41,902 nucleotides of DNA from Seison nebaliae (taxonomy: Eukaryota > Rotifera > Pararotatoria > Seisonacea > Seisonidae): the NCBI GenBank assembly GCA_023231475.1, contig JALJEE010001086.1:1-41902 (forward strand), given 5' to 3'. Under the pieces are notes generated by a model. It saw only the letters and a list, made by a program, of their open reading frames with translations. It was not told where the DNA came from and did no database searches. This document shows, piece after piece, positions 21,541 through 33,400 of the stretch (position 1 is its first letter; each line of letters opens with the position of its first letter). The position numbers and the translations under genes are program-made.

Positions 21541-23453
21541 CTGAATATAACATTCTGCAGGTAATTATTATTTGATTGGGAAAATTCCAAAAAAAAATTA
21601 ACTGTTCAATGGAATATTTATTAAAATTATAACAAATAAGAAATGTGGAAAATCCATTATTTATTTTTTTAAATAATCCATTATTGATGGTAACTAGTTG
21701 AGATGAAAATTATTGTGAAATAAACTGTAAAAAAAGAAGAGTTTTTTTGATCGATATTCCAATAATTAGAATTAATAATTTAGAGAAATCTAATTAAAAA
21801 TAAAGAATCCAAGAAAATAGTTAATCAATTTTTTTAGGTTAATCGTTCCAATGAATTAGATTGAACGAGACATAGAATACATATCACAATATGGATTAGA
21901 TTTCTTAAGCAAAGAATATTTTTACTTCAACTTATAATTCTATTCACGTCTTTTCTTCTCATTTCCCCATTTTTATCGTTTATTTGTCTAACAGACTCCA
22001 ATTTACAATTTTGAATCATCTGTTGATCGGATCTCGTCGACAGATAAGTGTTTCAATTATTCTTTCAATCTGACTCATTTATCAATTACTAAAGGTGAGA
22101 CCGTATCTGGTTCGAATTAGGGCATGTAAAATGATTTACTCTTTCAATTGTTTCGGGATATTGTTGGACAATGTAAAATTCTAACTTCTTTCAATTAAAG
22201 AAAACCGATAACTGGTTGGAGGGAAATATATCTCGATTTTAGATGATAAATGAAACGATTGAATTGAATAAATGAGAGACATATGATTTCTCATCGAACA
22301 GATAGAACTCGACACGTCTCACATAAATGTGAGTATGTGTATCGATGTAGAGTGTATGAGAACATTAAAATGAAAAATTGTTGAGAATGAATTGTTGATG
22401 ATAATTTCGTCTTTTATTTCTTTTGAACTCCCATTTCTACATATAATAATAATCGTGTTGAGATATATCAATATAAAATGTGTCAATTGTCGTTATCATT
22501 ACGATTATACATTAATTATTTTTCTAATATTTTATGGGGACGTATGTGGTACGGAAAGTTTATTTTATTTGAATCATCACTCTAATATGAAAGATGGAAA
22601 TGAATTCGATTCATAGAGAATATCGAAGAAGAAAACTAAAGTCTTTTCTTCTGTTTTATTGAATTGAATGAACGACTCACCGCCAACTTTAATAACGTCT
22701 CTTTCTTCCCATTCTTTTCATTCTCTAAAGTTCTTCTTCTCGCGTTCTCAATCAAATTACTCGAATAACATTTTCTCCACCTTCAACAATTACATTCCGC
22801 TATTCATCATTTCTTATGGAATAATGGAGAAAATGAAAGGAAGAAAACCGTGACAATAATTGCACGTACAATGTACATCTCATTTGGAGAGAATGACTGA
22901 CAGGTTTATAATTCGGATCGTTGCCATGGTTACTTGTTAATGAAAGACAACAACTAGCTTACTTATGGGCTTAGGCAATTTATTTAAACGATTTCGACCT
23001 TTTTTCCTATTCTTCCTTCTAAATATTTCCTCCTACAATCTTCTTAATCACATCTGCAACACAGAAATATAACACTTTCTACTTCAATTCTCCATTCCTC
23101 CAGTCGATTCATTTCATAGGGAAAGTTATTTATATTGTTACTTTTATGGCTATGCTTATTGCAATAATATCTTCAGTCTGTACCACAATTGCTACTCTAC
23201 TACAAAATGTCGATGTATGTCTACCATGACTATGTTGATTTCACTTCCTCATTTCTCCATTTTCCTATTCAATTTTTCTTCATTAGTCATTCTACTCTTG
23301 ATGATCATGTTGTTTGAGAAGTAGTCGTTCTCTTGACTCCATCATATAAGAGACTACCGCTTAACAACCACTAAATAAGCGTGAATTTTATTCGAATTTC
23401 TAGCAGAATTTGCGATGATAAACAAGGAGCAATTTGATTTATTACTGACAAAT

Positions 23454-23485
<32 letters not shown>

Positions 23486-25177
23486 CTAGCACCAAAACTA
23501 TAATTTGACAATTCTTTATAAAAAACTAATGATTAATATAAGTTTATATAACTACCAATTCTATTTATACAGTCTGGAACCGATTATTGTCTCTAGAATG
23601 AATATGGTAAAATATGGTTCATCCTCAAATATATCACATTATCATGATAATTATATAATACTTCACCGGTAATTCTGATGCTGATAGTCAGGAACGGAAT
23701 GATCATATTTCCTTCTTTCAATCACTTCTTTCATGTGGAGTATTTTATTTATTAGGTAAAGGAAATTGTGGTGGGAGACTTTTAGTATGACTCCATCCTG
23801 CCGTGAATGAATGAAAAAAAGGAAGAAATGCAGGAAATCATTTGAAAAAGTAAAAGCATCAGGAAAGAATAAATATTCATAAGTCCACTCATCCTGCACT
23901 ACTAAGAAATTAGCTGAAAGTAGAAATGAATTAAAGGAAATTTAAACTAATTTCTTTTGAATAAAAATTTAACTTACAAGTTAATATTTATCTCCTGAAA
24001 TAGAAGAAGACATTTAATCACATTTTCGCGATTTTTCATCAAAAACTAAATTATTCGAATAATGTTAATTAATGTTTCTTTCATTTCATAGTTCATATAT
24101 ATACAAACATCAAAGTTAGAAAATTTCCCGTGTTATGTTATCAAAACAAAATTCAAACTATTCATTATGGTAATAATATATGACTCATTGATCTATGGAG
24201 TTCTCCTTCAATTCACATATCAAGAAGATATCGCGAATGTGATGTTAAAATTAATTGTGCAAAAATCTAGCTCGAATAATATCACATTCTTTCCTCTCAC
24301 TGGAAATTTCATCAATTTTTTGCATGTAAATTTGAATTTTTTTTTTTAGTTTCGTTAAGGAAATAAACTTGTCCCAATTTAGCACAATGCAGATCAAGAA
24401 AAGGCACGATTTTTAAATGAGGAAACAGTAGAGTATAGGACATTGTAATATTCCTTTTTTAAATTGTAAAAATTGTATATGAATACAAAAAGACGAATTT
24501 TGCACATCAAAAATTTTCGGCTTCATAATTCTATTTCTGTTAGCAAACGGTAAAGATACAGGTTGCTTCCTTGCGAGTGTTTGCGACGAGTGATTTTACT
24601 TTTTATTTGATATCGTTCTCTATCTGAATCAACTTCCGTTCATTGGTCTCGTTGTTAAACTAATGGAAAAAACAATGTAACGTTAAACGTAATGGTAATG
24701 GAATAACACCATTGAAATACTTTTCCATTTTTTCACCATATTGCAATCTCATAAAATTTCGTTCATTCTTTAAAAACGCAATTCATTTTTACACAATTAA
24801 AGTTTTAATTTTTGTCATAAATCTTTCTTATTATTTTCCTCCTATTTCAGATATTAAACTTTGGTTAAATATTATGATTGCGAATATAATAATATTGAAA
24901 TAGTAATTAATAGATTTTTGTTATGTTCTATTTTGAAAGCAGTTTTAACATGAAAAATATCGAACGCAGAATTTCTAATAAATTTATTGTTATGCAATTT
25001 ATTTTCTTATTTACAAGTCGGAATAAAGACAAGATTTGAATAAATAAAAAATGTAAATTGATAAATATTTCAATTAAAATCAGATCAAATCCTATTCATT
25101 GATTCTATTCCAACTATCATTATCATAACGAACTATGATAGTACTAAACTGATAGTAATCCATTTTTCGATTATCTG
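21541..25177. other. Gene-poor region
   Basis: 3.6 kb of AT-rich DNA with only short ORFs that lack splice context or recognisable protein sequence. It presumably includes upstream exon(s), introns and the promoter of the Ly6/quiver gene. A 60-codon ORF at 24167-24349 (SLIYGVLLQFTYQEDIANVM) might be an exon of the unrecognised locus that follows, but I cannot connect it. Confidence 0.5.
23456..23484. repeat. (AC)n microsatellite
   Basis: About 14 uninterrupted AC units in non-coding DNA. It is the only pure dinucleotide array of this length in the window and a likely polymorphic marker. Confidence 0.95.
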
Positions 25178-26753
25178 ATGGACAACTCCAGTGCATTGGA
25201 ATTTCTTTGTTTACAAGATGTTGGACGAATATTTGAATGTCAGATTCAACAAAATTTTCATTTCAATTGTTTTTCATTTATGTTGTTGTTCTATCTTTTG
25301 GTAATTCTTTTAGACTACTTAAAAGTTGATGGATTTAATTGTTCGACTGCAAAATTATTTGTCTCTAATGTCGAAAAAATTCGATATTCCAAAGCAGCAT
25401 CTATGGCTTCAGACCCTAAGTACCAGAAGAAGAAACATGTATATTCAATCGACATAGATTGGATTGAATCTAGTGAAATATGTAACGTTTTGCCATATCC
25501 TGCTACCAAAATGTCACCCTTTTACCCGGTTTCTGTTGCTGGAACAAATTTGAACTTAGCAAATTTTCTCGTTGAATCACTGCCTAATTGGAAACAGGTT
25601 CTAATTATATTTTCTTTAAAATGTCAATATCTTAAGTATGCAAATATATATTAAACTAAAGAAAAAAGTAGGAAAGGGTGGACAAGGTTCGGTTTTCTTA
25701 ATAAGTAGAAAAAGAGGAAACAACACAATTTTTAAGAGTTTGGAATCTTTGGTAGATTGTCATTTTATAATTTTATTCTAGTAATGACTAGGTCAGATAC
25801 AATGCTGGTGGAATTGAATGCTATGAAAGCATTAAAATATCATCCATTAGGACGTTGGCATACACTAAAATTTCTCAGTAATTCAAGAAAGAAAGGAACA
25901 AAACATATGAGAAAAAACCTGCTTGTTCAACAGGTAGAAAGTTAAATTGAATAAAATTGAAAACTGAAAAGTTTTTTACTTCATTAAAGATTTTAAGGTT
26001 GAATATGAAACTCCTGTTAATCAATATTGTATTGAAATGAGTTATGTTAATGGGACAGCTTTTCTGGACGATGATGATTACCAATACCAACTACTTGTGG
26101 ACACAAAGACATTTTACATTTTTGTAATTCTATTATTACGTCAAGTTCAGGCAATTCATTTTACTCTTAACGAATATAAAATATTTGATATGCCTTTAAT
26201 GGACAGCGCTTCATACGCTAATTCACATCAGGATATTCATATTAAAAATATAATGATTACCAATAACTTTTATTATAGTGCAAAGTTGCCCTACATAAAG
26301 GTCCCAATTTTGATCGATTACGGTTTTTTCTTACATAGGATTTATGCAAATGAACATGATGTTGTCAGTGGTTTCTATAACGTTAATTTGAGAAAAGAAT
26401 TAAAAATCGAAGAAAAGAATATAATAGCGAAAAATCGTTTATTGAATGCAGGACAGTCAACCGATTTTTGTACTTTAGGCCATTTGTTTGCAAATATTTA
26501 TACATCCAATGTAGAAGGAAGTAGACCAATGACAACTACTTGTTTTGGACTACGACGGGTTTTAAGTACAAAAGAATTAATGAGTGATAATTTTGGTCCT
26601 ACAATAAAACATATCAACTATGTCACAAATCATTATTCAACTTTACGTAAAATAGCACTACTATTAGAATTAATGTTCAGTTCTATGTTACAATTCAATT
26701 CGTACAAAGTTTGGATCGAAATCGTAAACTTCTTCCAATCTAATACAAATTGA
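25178..26753 (+). CDS. Unrecognised split ORFs, gene or decaying gene
   Basis: Three plus-strand open stretches follow one another: 25178 to about 25600 (ends ANFLVESLPNWKQ before GTTCTA), 25757 to about 25930 (ends LLVQQ before GTAGAA) and 26037-26753 (238 codons, very long by chance in such AT-rich DNA). The acceptor TTTTAAG before 25996 joins the second and third in frame (LLVQQ then VEYETPVNQYC). The join between the first and second is not clean. A phase-0 acceptor at 25791 opens a different frame (VRYNAGGIECYESIKISS) that runs only about 29 codons. Either I miss an exon or the gene carries a frame disruption. No signal peptide, domain or family is recognised. Content includes conserved-looking PFYPVSVAGTN, SYVNGTAFLDD and IDYGFFLHRI. 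Confidence 0.35.
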
Positions 26754-27304
26754 GGTAATATACATCTATCGAGATATTTATCGATAATAATTTGTAGATA
26801 AATAAATCTTCGAAAAAAAAAATAAAATAATCAGATAAAATTGACATTTTTTTAAAAGTTTAGCATGAGTTTTTTTTGAAAAATTTCATAGGGTTTGTTA
26901 TAGATTAACCTGAGGATTTTTCCGCATTATATTATGACACTATTTCGTCATCTAATGGAGAATAATCAGTGGTAGTCTAGGCACAATATTTTGATACTTA
27001 CAAATTATAATTGGAATTTACTTAATTTGTTTAGATAAATAGTGTTAAAAAAATTATCATAATGTACTATAAGTTTTATAGTAATAGTTTTAGTAAATAG
27101 TAATTTAAAGTACAAATTACTTTTAATAATTATTTAAATGTTTGAAATTCAACTCAAATACTTGATATAATTGTTCAATTTATTATACAACTAATCATAA
27201 TCAAATCAATTAATTATGAAAATGTTTGTCAAATTGAAGTCATGATTATTCGGTATGATTTTCTGAATGAAGAATTTAGCTTAGTTGAACATCCCAGATA
27301 AATA
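26754..27304. other. Intergenic, AT-rich
   Basis: 551 bp of very AT-rich DNA with short A and T runs and no ORF or motif I can support. It would include the CHMP6 promoter. Confidence 0.5.
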
Positions 27305-28052
27305 ATGGGTATATTCCAATCGAGAAAGAAGAATAAAATTACAGAAGAAGATAAAGCGATTTTGGTTGTCATTTCAATTAACATACATGTAAATTAATTT
27401 TGTTTGTAGCAATTGAAAAAACAACGAGATACTATTCGAATATATCAGAAACGAATCACTACTCAATTGGAGACTGATCGAGAGAATGCTCGAACATTAC
27501 TCTCCAAAGGCCAAAAAGAGTTTTTAATTAATTTCATTCTTCAAATCTTATTTTCTCCCCATTTCATAGTCGAGCTCTGTTGTTGTTAAAGAAGAAGAAA
27601 CGACAAGAAACTTTATTAGATCGAACAGATAATCAACTACAACAATTGGAGAATTTGGTTTTCAATTTTAATATTATGGGATAAATAATAAAAATTTGAT
27701 TTAGGTTCATGACATAGAATTCTCTCGAATTCAAGTCGATGTCGTCAAACGATTGAGGGAGGGAGCGGATGCATTGAAACATTTGAATTCGTTGTTCGAT
27801 TTGGATGATGTTCACGATATTTTAGCAACGACATCGGAAGCGAAAGAATATGAAGAAGAACTTAATCAAATAATGCATATCGAACCGATGAGTTCGGATG
27901 AAGAAATGGAAATTCAACGAGAATACGAAAAATTGATTGATGAAACAGAGACGATTGATCAATTACCAGCAGTACCTTCCGATGACTTATCGAATAGATC
28001 GAAAGAGAAAAGTAAGAGAAGTGAAAGAGGAAGAATCGCAGTAGCGACTTAA
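27305..28052 (+). CDS. CHMP6: Charged multivesicular body protein 6 (ESCRT-III, VPS20)
   Basis: Exons 27305-27364, 27410-27519, 27570-27657 and 27705-28052 give 201 residues, the same length as human CHMP6. The N-terminus MGIFQSRKKNKITEEDKAIL has the myristoylatable Gly2 and basic patch typical of VPS20. The helical hairpin continues QLKKQRDTIRIYQKRI, LLLLKKKKRQETLLDRTDN and VHDIEFSRIQ. An acidic C-terminal half has a predicted MIM-like end (IDQLPAVPSDDL). It nucleates ESCRT-III polymerisation on endosomal membranes downstream of ESCRT-II. Introns are 45-50 nt with donors GTTGTC, GTTTTT and GTTTTC. An AATAAA overlaps the stop codon, which would give an extremely short 3' UTR if used. Confidence 0.95.
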
Positions 28053-28308
28053 ATAAAATCATCTTTTTTTATTTGCTTTCAACTATTCCCATTCTTTTCT
28101 TATTTATTTCATTCATTTTCGATTAATTATCAAGTAAATCGAATTTCCAGATAAAGTTTCTCTAATAAAAATTAGAAATGATTAATTGAATTTTTCAATG
28201 AAAATATGAAAGAAATCTAAATTAAATTTTCTTTTAGAGAAAATAAAATTTTACAAATAAAAAATTTCATTTAACTTTTAAGAGTGATTTTGTGTCTAAA
28301 ATTAAATT

Positions 28309-29954
28309 ATGTCCAAAATGAAAATTGGAAATGATTTCATGAAGTTCTTCAAACTAAAAATTTTCATTATATATTGTCTGATCATCTCTGTACGGAATTA
28401 TGATTATAATATCACATTTTATACGTCTGATAAAGAAGACTCATCAATCGACCAGAAAGCCTTCATCTACATTACATTAAAACACGCCATCGGATATTCT
28501 GAATTTTTCGAAATCGATCCATCTCAACCATCACTCACTAACACCATACCGTTTCAACGTGGAACTAAAGATCGATATGAAAAAGTTTGGGCTTATGCTC
28601 CACCGAAATATGTCGAATTAATATTCTCTCCACTCAATACGGTGGTGTGGCGCTTAAAAAAAGTTGAAATTCGTTTTCTAATAAAACTCTATCGATTTCC
28701 ATCTCGAATGATATATCATTAACTACAGTTAGTGGTACGAGTAAGATATGGTAAGTATCTGGGTGATTATCATTTTGGTTATGATGATACGAAACAATTT
28801 CCACATTATACGAATGTTCGAATGAAAATAACAAGTTTTTCAGAGTCATCATTCTTAATTTATTAACCTTTTTAATTTAGATGAATATAATTATACATTA
28901 AATGGTGAATTAATCACCGATAAAACGACAACAGTCCAAATTGACAGCACAACAATTACTCCATTGAATGAGGGAAATATTTCAGAAATCATTTCCAATT
29001 TTACAACAACTAACAATTTCCAAGAATTAAATGAATCAACAACAATCGTTTTAATCCCACCGAATAATCAAACTACACTTCATATAACGAAACAAATGGA
29101 TCAAACTACAACTAAACATTTAAACATCGAAAAAACTTCCGTATTGAACATAAAGAAAAGTTCAAATTCCTTATTTAAAAAAACAACCACCATCAGTTCG
29201 AGTATCACCATATTTAAAAAATCCTCTCCATCAATTCGTCCGACCTCTCCCAAATTGATACCTACGACGACTGATCGTAAAATATTACTGATATTAGAAT
29301 CTAAACTACCAATTTTGACTATTAGTAAAACATCTCAGATAAAATTTACATTTATAAGAAGTACCAGAAATTTAACTTCGACTACTATTTCGTCTCATAC
29401 GACATTGAGTACGAAGAAAAAAACAACGAAGGAACGAGAGAAACCATCAAAGATAACTGTTCCCATCATAACGACAACTATAACTACCACATTCACTACT
29501 TCTAATTCGTCGACTATTGAGGAGAGAAGGACAACACTTTTTATGAAACCGCCCATTATTCTACCTGAAATTAAACCAACTCAAAATGAGAAACCTGTTC
29601 CGTCACCCGTTGTAACAACGACGGGAATGTTGGAGAATAATAATGGAACGAATAATATTTCACTTATACAATTGACTCTTTGGAATACGCCTGATCGGTC
29701 GACTCATCCAAATCATCAATTGAATCGAGTGACAATCGATGATGAGACGAAGAATAATCAATCGAAAAGTAGTTCATCTGGTTCTTCGGGTTCGTTTTTC
29801 GATTTTTAAAAATTATTTTTCGATTTTGATTTTAGCTGCTGAAACAATATCTGCTTCGATTCTCATTCCCATCATACTGATCGTTATCATGATAATCATC
29901 ATTCGTTTGAGATTGAAGAGTGACAGTTACTTTTCGTTTTCTTCCAAAAATTGA
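28309..29954 (+). CDS. Type I membrane protein with PLAT-like domain and Thr-rich stalk
   Basis: Exons 28309-28662, 28729-28834, 28881 to about 29789 and 29836-29954 give about 495 residues. A signal peptide follows one of three clustered Met codons (MKFFKLKIFIIYCLIISV). About residues 27-150 resemble a PLAT/LH2 beta-sandwich: YNITFYTSDKED, AFIYITLKHAIGYS, FQRGTKDRYEKVW and VVWRLKKLVVRV match the family rhythm, but conservation is modest. About 280 residues rich in Thr, Ser and Lys follow, then a membrane segment (ILIPIILIVIMIIIIRL) and a 15-residue tail. The third donor is ambiguous between 29780 and 29789; both keep frame. It is probably a surface protein with a glycosylated stalk. The PLAT assignment is by eye only. 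Confidence 0.65.
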
Positions 29955-30473
29955 TTAACAGAATTGTTGTAGAAGGCGGAAAACATGTGATTTATCGAGA
30001 TGGTGGAATGACGGTGAATACGATAGAGACAAGATTGGATTAATTATTGAATGATTAGAAATGATTTGAAGAGAAGTCTTTCCCCCTTTATTTCTCTTAT
30101 GTGAACTTTCGAAATAAAAAACGACGACGATTGACCTTTTGATAATATGAGATGGTTGCTCTTGCTCCATGTTTGTTTGCGGATCAGAAATGTCACAGCA
30201 GCTGTTTGTCGACTTTCGATCGTTGTGGAATCGTTAACTTCTCTCTAAGTGTCGCGAATAGTTTATTTTACTATTTTGTTCCTCCTATTCCGTTCCTAGT
30301 TGCTGCTAAGGTTACGGTGGCCTCTCATCACTGTGGCGGATTGGATCGGGAGAGATTGGCAGAGAGTCACATTCCAAACAAGTCACAACTCACAAACAGA
30401 AATAAATATATTCCATTTTCTTTCAAAGACTCTCTGAAATCGAATAAAGAATTCGAATGGAATCTTTCTTAAT
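29955..30473. other. Intergenic, promoter and 5' UTR of the LRCH-like gene
   Basis: 519 bp between a stop and the next start. An ORF at 30152-30472 ends directly before the ATG, but its sequence is compositionally random and it is not reported as a gene. No leucine-rich repeats are encoded here in any frame. Confidence 0.5.
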
Positions 30474-33400
30474 ATGAAAACAGTCGACAATTTAGATCAA
30501 TTATCATCAACCGTCTCCAACGAACTCCCTATCACCACTCACTCACCATCAACATCGCGAAGTACATCAGCAATCGTGGCGAAGAGAACGAGAGATGAAC
30601 AACGTCGTTTTAGTGATAACGACGAATTGTTAATGAAGGAGACTGAAAAGAAACCGAAACAAAATACAGTTTCTCATGAGAACTTGACCGTCATCAACAA
30701 CAACAACGAGATTGATGACGATTCCGATGATGACGATGATAATGGTCAACATAAATATGATGACGATGAGGTTCTAGTTGTTCGAGAGATTGTCGAGCAG
30801 AAAATGAGTCATATTCAACATCTGATACAAACACAAATGCAAAAAAAGAATAAAGAAATCTTATCGGACGAACAAGTCGATATAGAAAAGGAAGATGTGG
30901 AAGAAGAATGTGAAAATAAACTGAGTTTGGAAAAAGATATTGAGAGTGAGAAAGAAACGGAATTAGAATTTGATGTTCATTCATCAATCATCAAATCGTC
31001 AGCGGAAGATGAACACCATAAAATGGAAGAAAGAAATGGAGAAGATGAATGTGAAGAAAATACCATCATTCCATCCGTAGTCCAAGAAACAACTAGTGAA
31101 TGTTGTCTCTCCTCGTCGACATTAGTGAATCATGACATTGAGAGTGATGAATTGAAATTGAATAAAAGTATTATAAAGTGCGAGAAAAATTCGACAATCG
31201 AAGAGAACATGAAAGATAATCTTTCCACAATATCGATTGATGATAAGGACAAGGTTGGTGTTTTTCAATAATTATTTTCAATTTTTTCCTCTTCCTCATT
31301 CGAATACTCTTTTTAAATAACTTTCTCAGATAATTCTTAATCTGTTGAATAATTATTACAATCCGGTGCCAAGTTCGAAGAATGTCATTTAGTTAACGGA
31401 TTGATATCGTCATCTTACTAAACAACAATAATTTCTTTATATATCGATATCATTGATTTCTTCCTGTCAATTTCCATGAGAAGGTATTTCATCTGATGAT
31501 GGAATTGGTTTGAGGAGGAAGTGAATTTGATTGAGATTGATCAAATCCATTAAACATTTTAGGAGATATTGTGTTGTCTAAGGAAATTTCCATTTTAATC
31601 GTGAGATGTTTCTCGTTGGAAATAAAGAAGTTAGGAATGTTTAGATAGTAGTGATGATTATTAGTCACATCTCATTAGTCAGTAAGTAATCGCACCGACT
31701 ATTTTAAGATTTCTCTGAAACGATTAGAGGTCATCTAGGATTTATCACCTATCAAACATATGTTTCGAGATGTAATGACAACATTCTTATAATCTTTTAT
31801 TCTTTTGTCTTATTCTCTTCTCCACATCCAACCAATCATCACTATTATTATTCAGTTCTCTGAAATTTTATGATATCGACAGTTCAGTTTAGAGGAATGA
31901 TTTATTTATTTATGGGGAATTGTGACGCGTATGAAAAGTATCGTTTTCTCGAAGAGATCCGTTTGTAATATCTCGAGATTAACTGTCAATACAAGTCTTC
32001 ATCTATTCTTCTTCATGACTCCCCGCTAAATAGACGAAGTTCGACGAATAATTCTTCCTAATATTCTCCTTGTTCATTGTACAATATTTCTCAAATTTTT
32101 ATCATAGATTATGAACGATAATCATCATTCATCATCATCATCTCCAAATAATCATATCGAAGCTCATGTGTTGTGGTTGAATTCGTCGTTCGGTATGTTG
32201 CCCATTGATACCAATTCAAATATTCTCCAATATCTTCCCGAAAGAAATGGTGATCTGATCAATAATTCAAATTTGACAAATCGACGTCATTCACTTGTCG
32301 ATACATTCAATAATACAAGTCGACTTAATCCGTACACGGGATTGAAGACACATCTCGTTCTCGTTTCCTATTCGCCAACCGACGTCTCAACAACCACAAA
32401 TGTGTCAAATAAAACCGAAAGTACCCCAGTTATCTGTCCATCTCAAAACGATACCGATTCAACATTGAACGATGGTGCAGATTTGGCTTTCCTGTCAAAT
32501 GGACGAGAATTGAAAGCGAAATTCATCGAGAAGAAACACATTCCACTCAATAACAACATTTGTCGTCGAACGAAAGAATTGGAGAAATCATTAAATAACA
32601 TTTTCATTAATCGTATTTCAAAACAAGAGAATTCCATATTATCCAACTGTCTGAAGAAAACGGACAATAATAATAATAATAATAATAATAATTGCAACGA
32701 TAGACAATTATCGTCATCGTCTTCGACATCATCATGGAAAAGAGTTGGTGTCATCGCTAATCTTCAGTAGATAGTCACACCCAAATGAGAAAAGATAAGA
32801 AATCGATTGAGATAATAAGTAAATAAAGGAATTGTAGTCGACACGTTTACTTGTATTGTATACGAAACTATTTCTCTGATTAGGAGTATGGTAGCATACC
32901 ATCATCTAAAGAAAACAATGATAAGAACGAACCAAATATCAAGATGTCAAATGAACAGCCGTCTTAACGGCAAAATGAGAGATTAAGTTAATCAAATGCC
33001 ATAATCGAATATCTCATACACATTCCATCACTTCTCTTTTAAGTCGAGAAACATATATCTCCTTTAAATTAACTTCTCTTTCATTACACTTCTCATTTAT
33101 TATATAATCGACTTCTATTTCCTTTCCTTTCGATTCAAACTTCTTCTTTCATCGAAGGAGATTCCTTAAAAATTCAAAATTTTATTTTATCTCAAACGAA
33201 ATTCTCAACATCTTTCCCTCTATTCCAAACGAAGCTTTCTAAATTTTTTATATTGAAAATTTTCTAGGAATTAGAACAATTCATTGCAAAAACCGTCAAT
33301 AAACAAACGGAGAACAAGAAGAAGAATTCGAATGAGATAACTGTCGTTAGTGTGAACGATAAATTGATAACAATCTCTCCTAACAATTCCATATCACACA

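Noticed and set aside
22108-22122. B-box-like GGTTCGAATTA
   Set aside because: No A box or acceptor stem at the right distance upstream; single motif by chance.
24167-24349. Separate 60-codon gene
   Set aside because: No start context, domain or convincing partner exon; possibly an exon of the locus at 25178, but it cannot be connected.
25178-26753. M13 (neprilysin-like) peptidase
   Set aside because: A stretch around 26270-26380 (FYYSAKLP, IDYGFF, EHDVVSGF) faintly recalls the M13 core, but the HExxH motif and other hallmarks are absent and the flanks do not match; too weak to name.
30152-30472. 106-codon ORF before the LRCH-like gene
   Set aside because: No signal peptide, domain or splice support; it ends directly at the next start and looks like promoter or 5' UTR.
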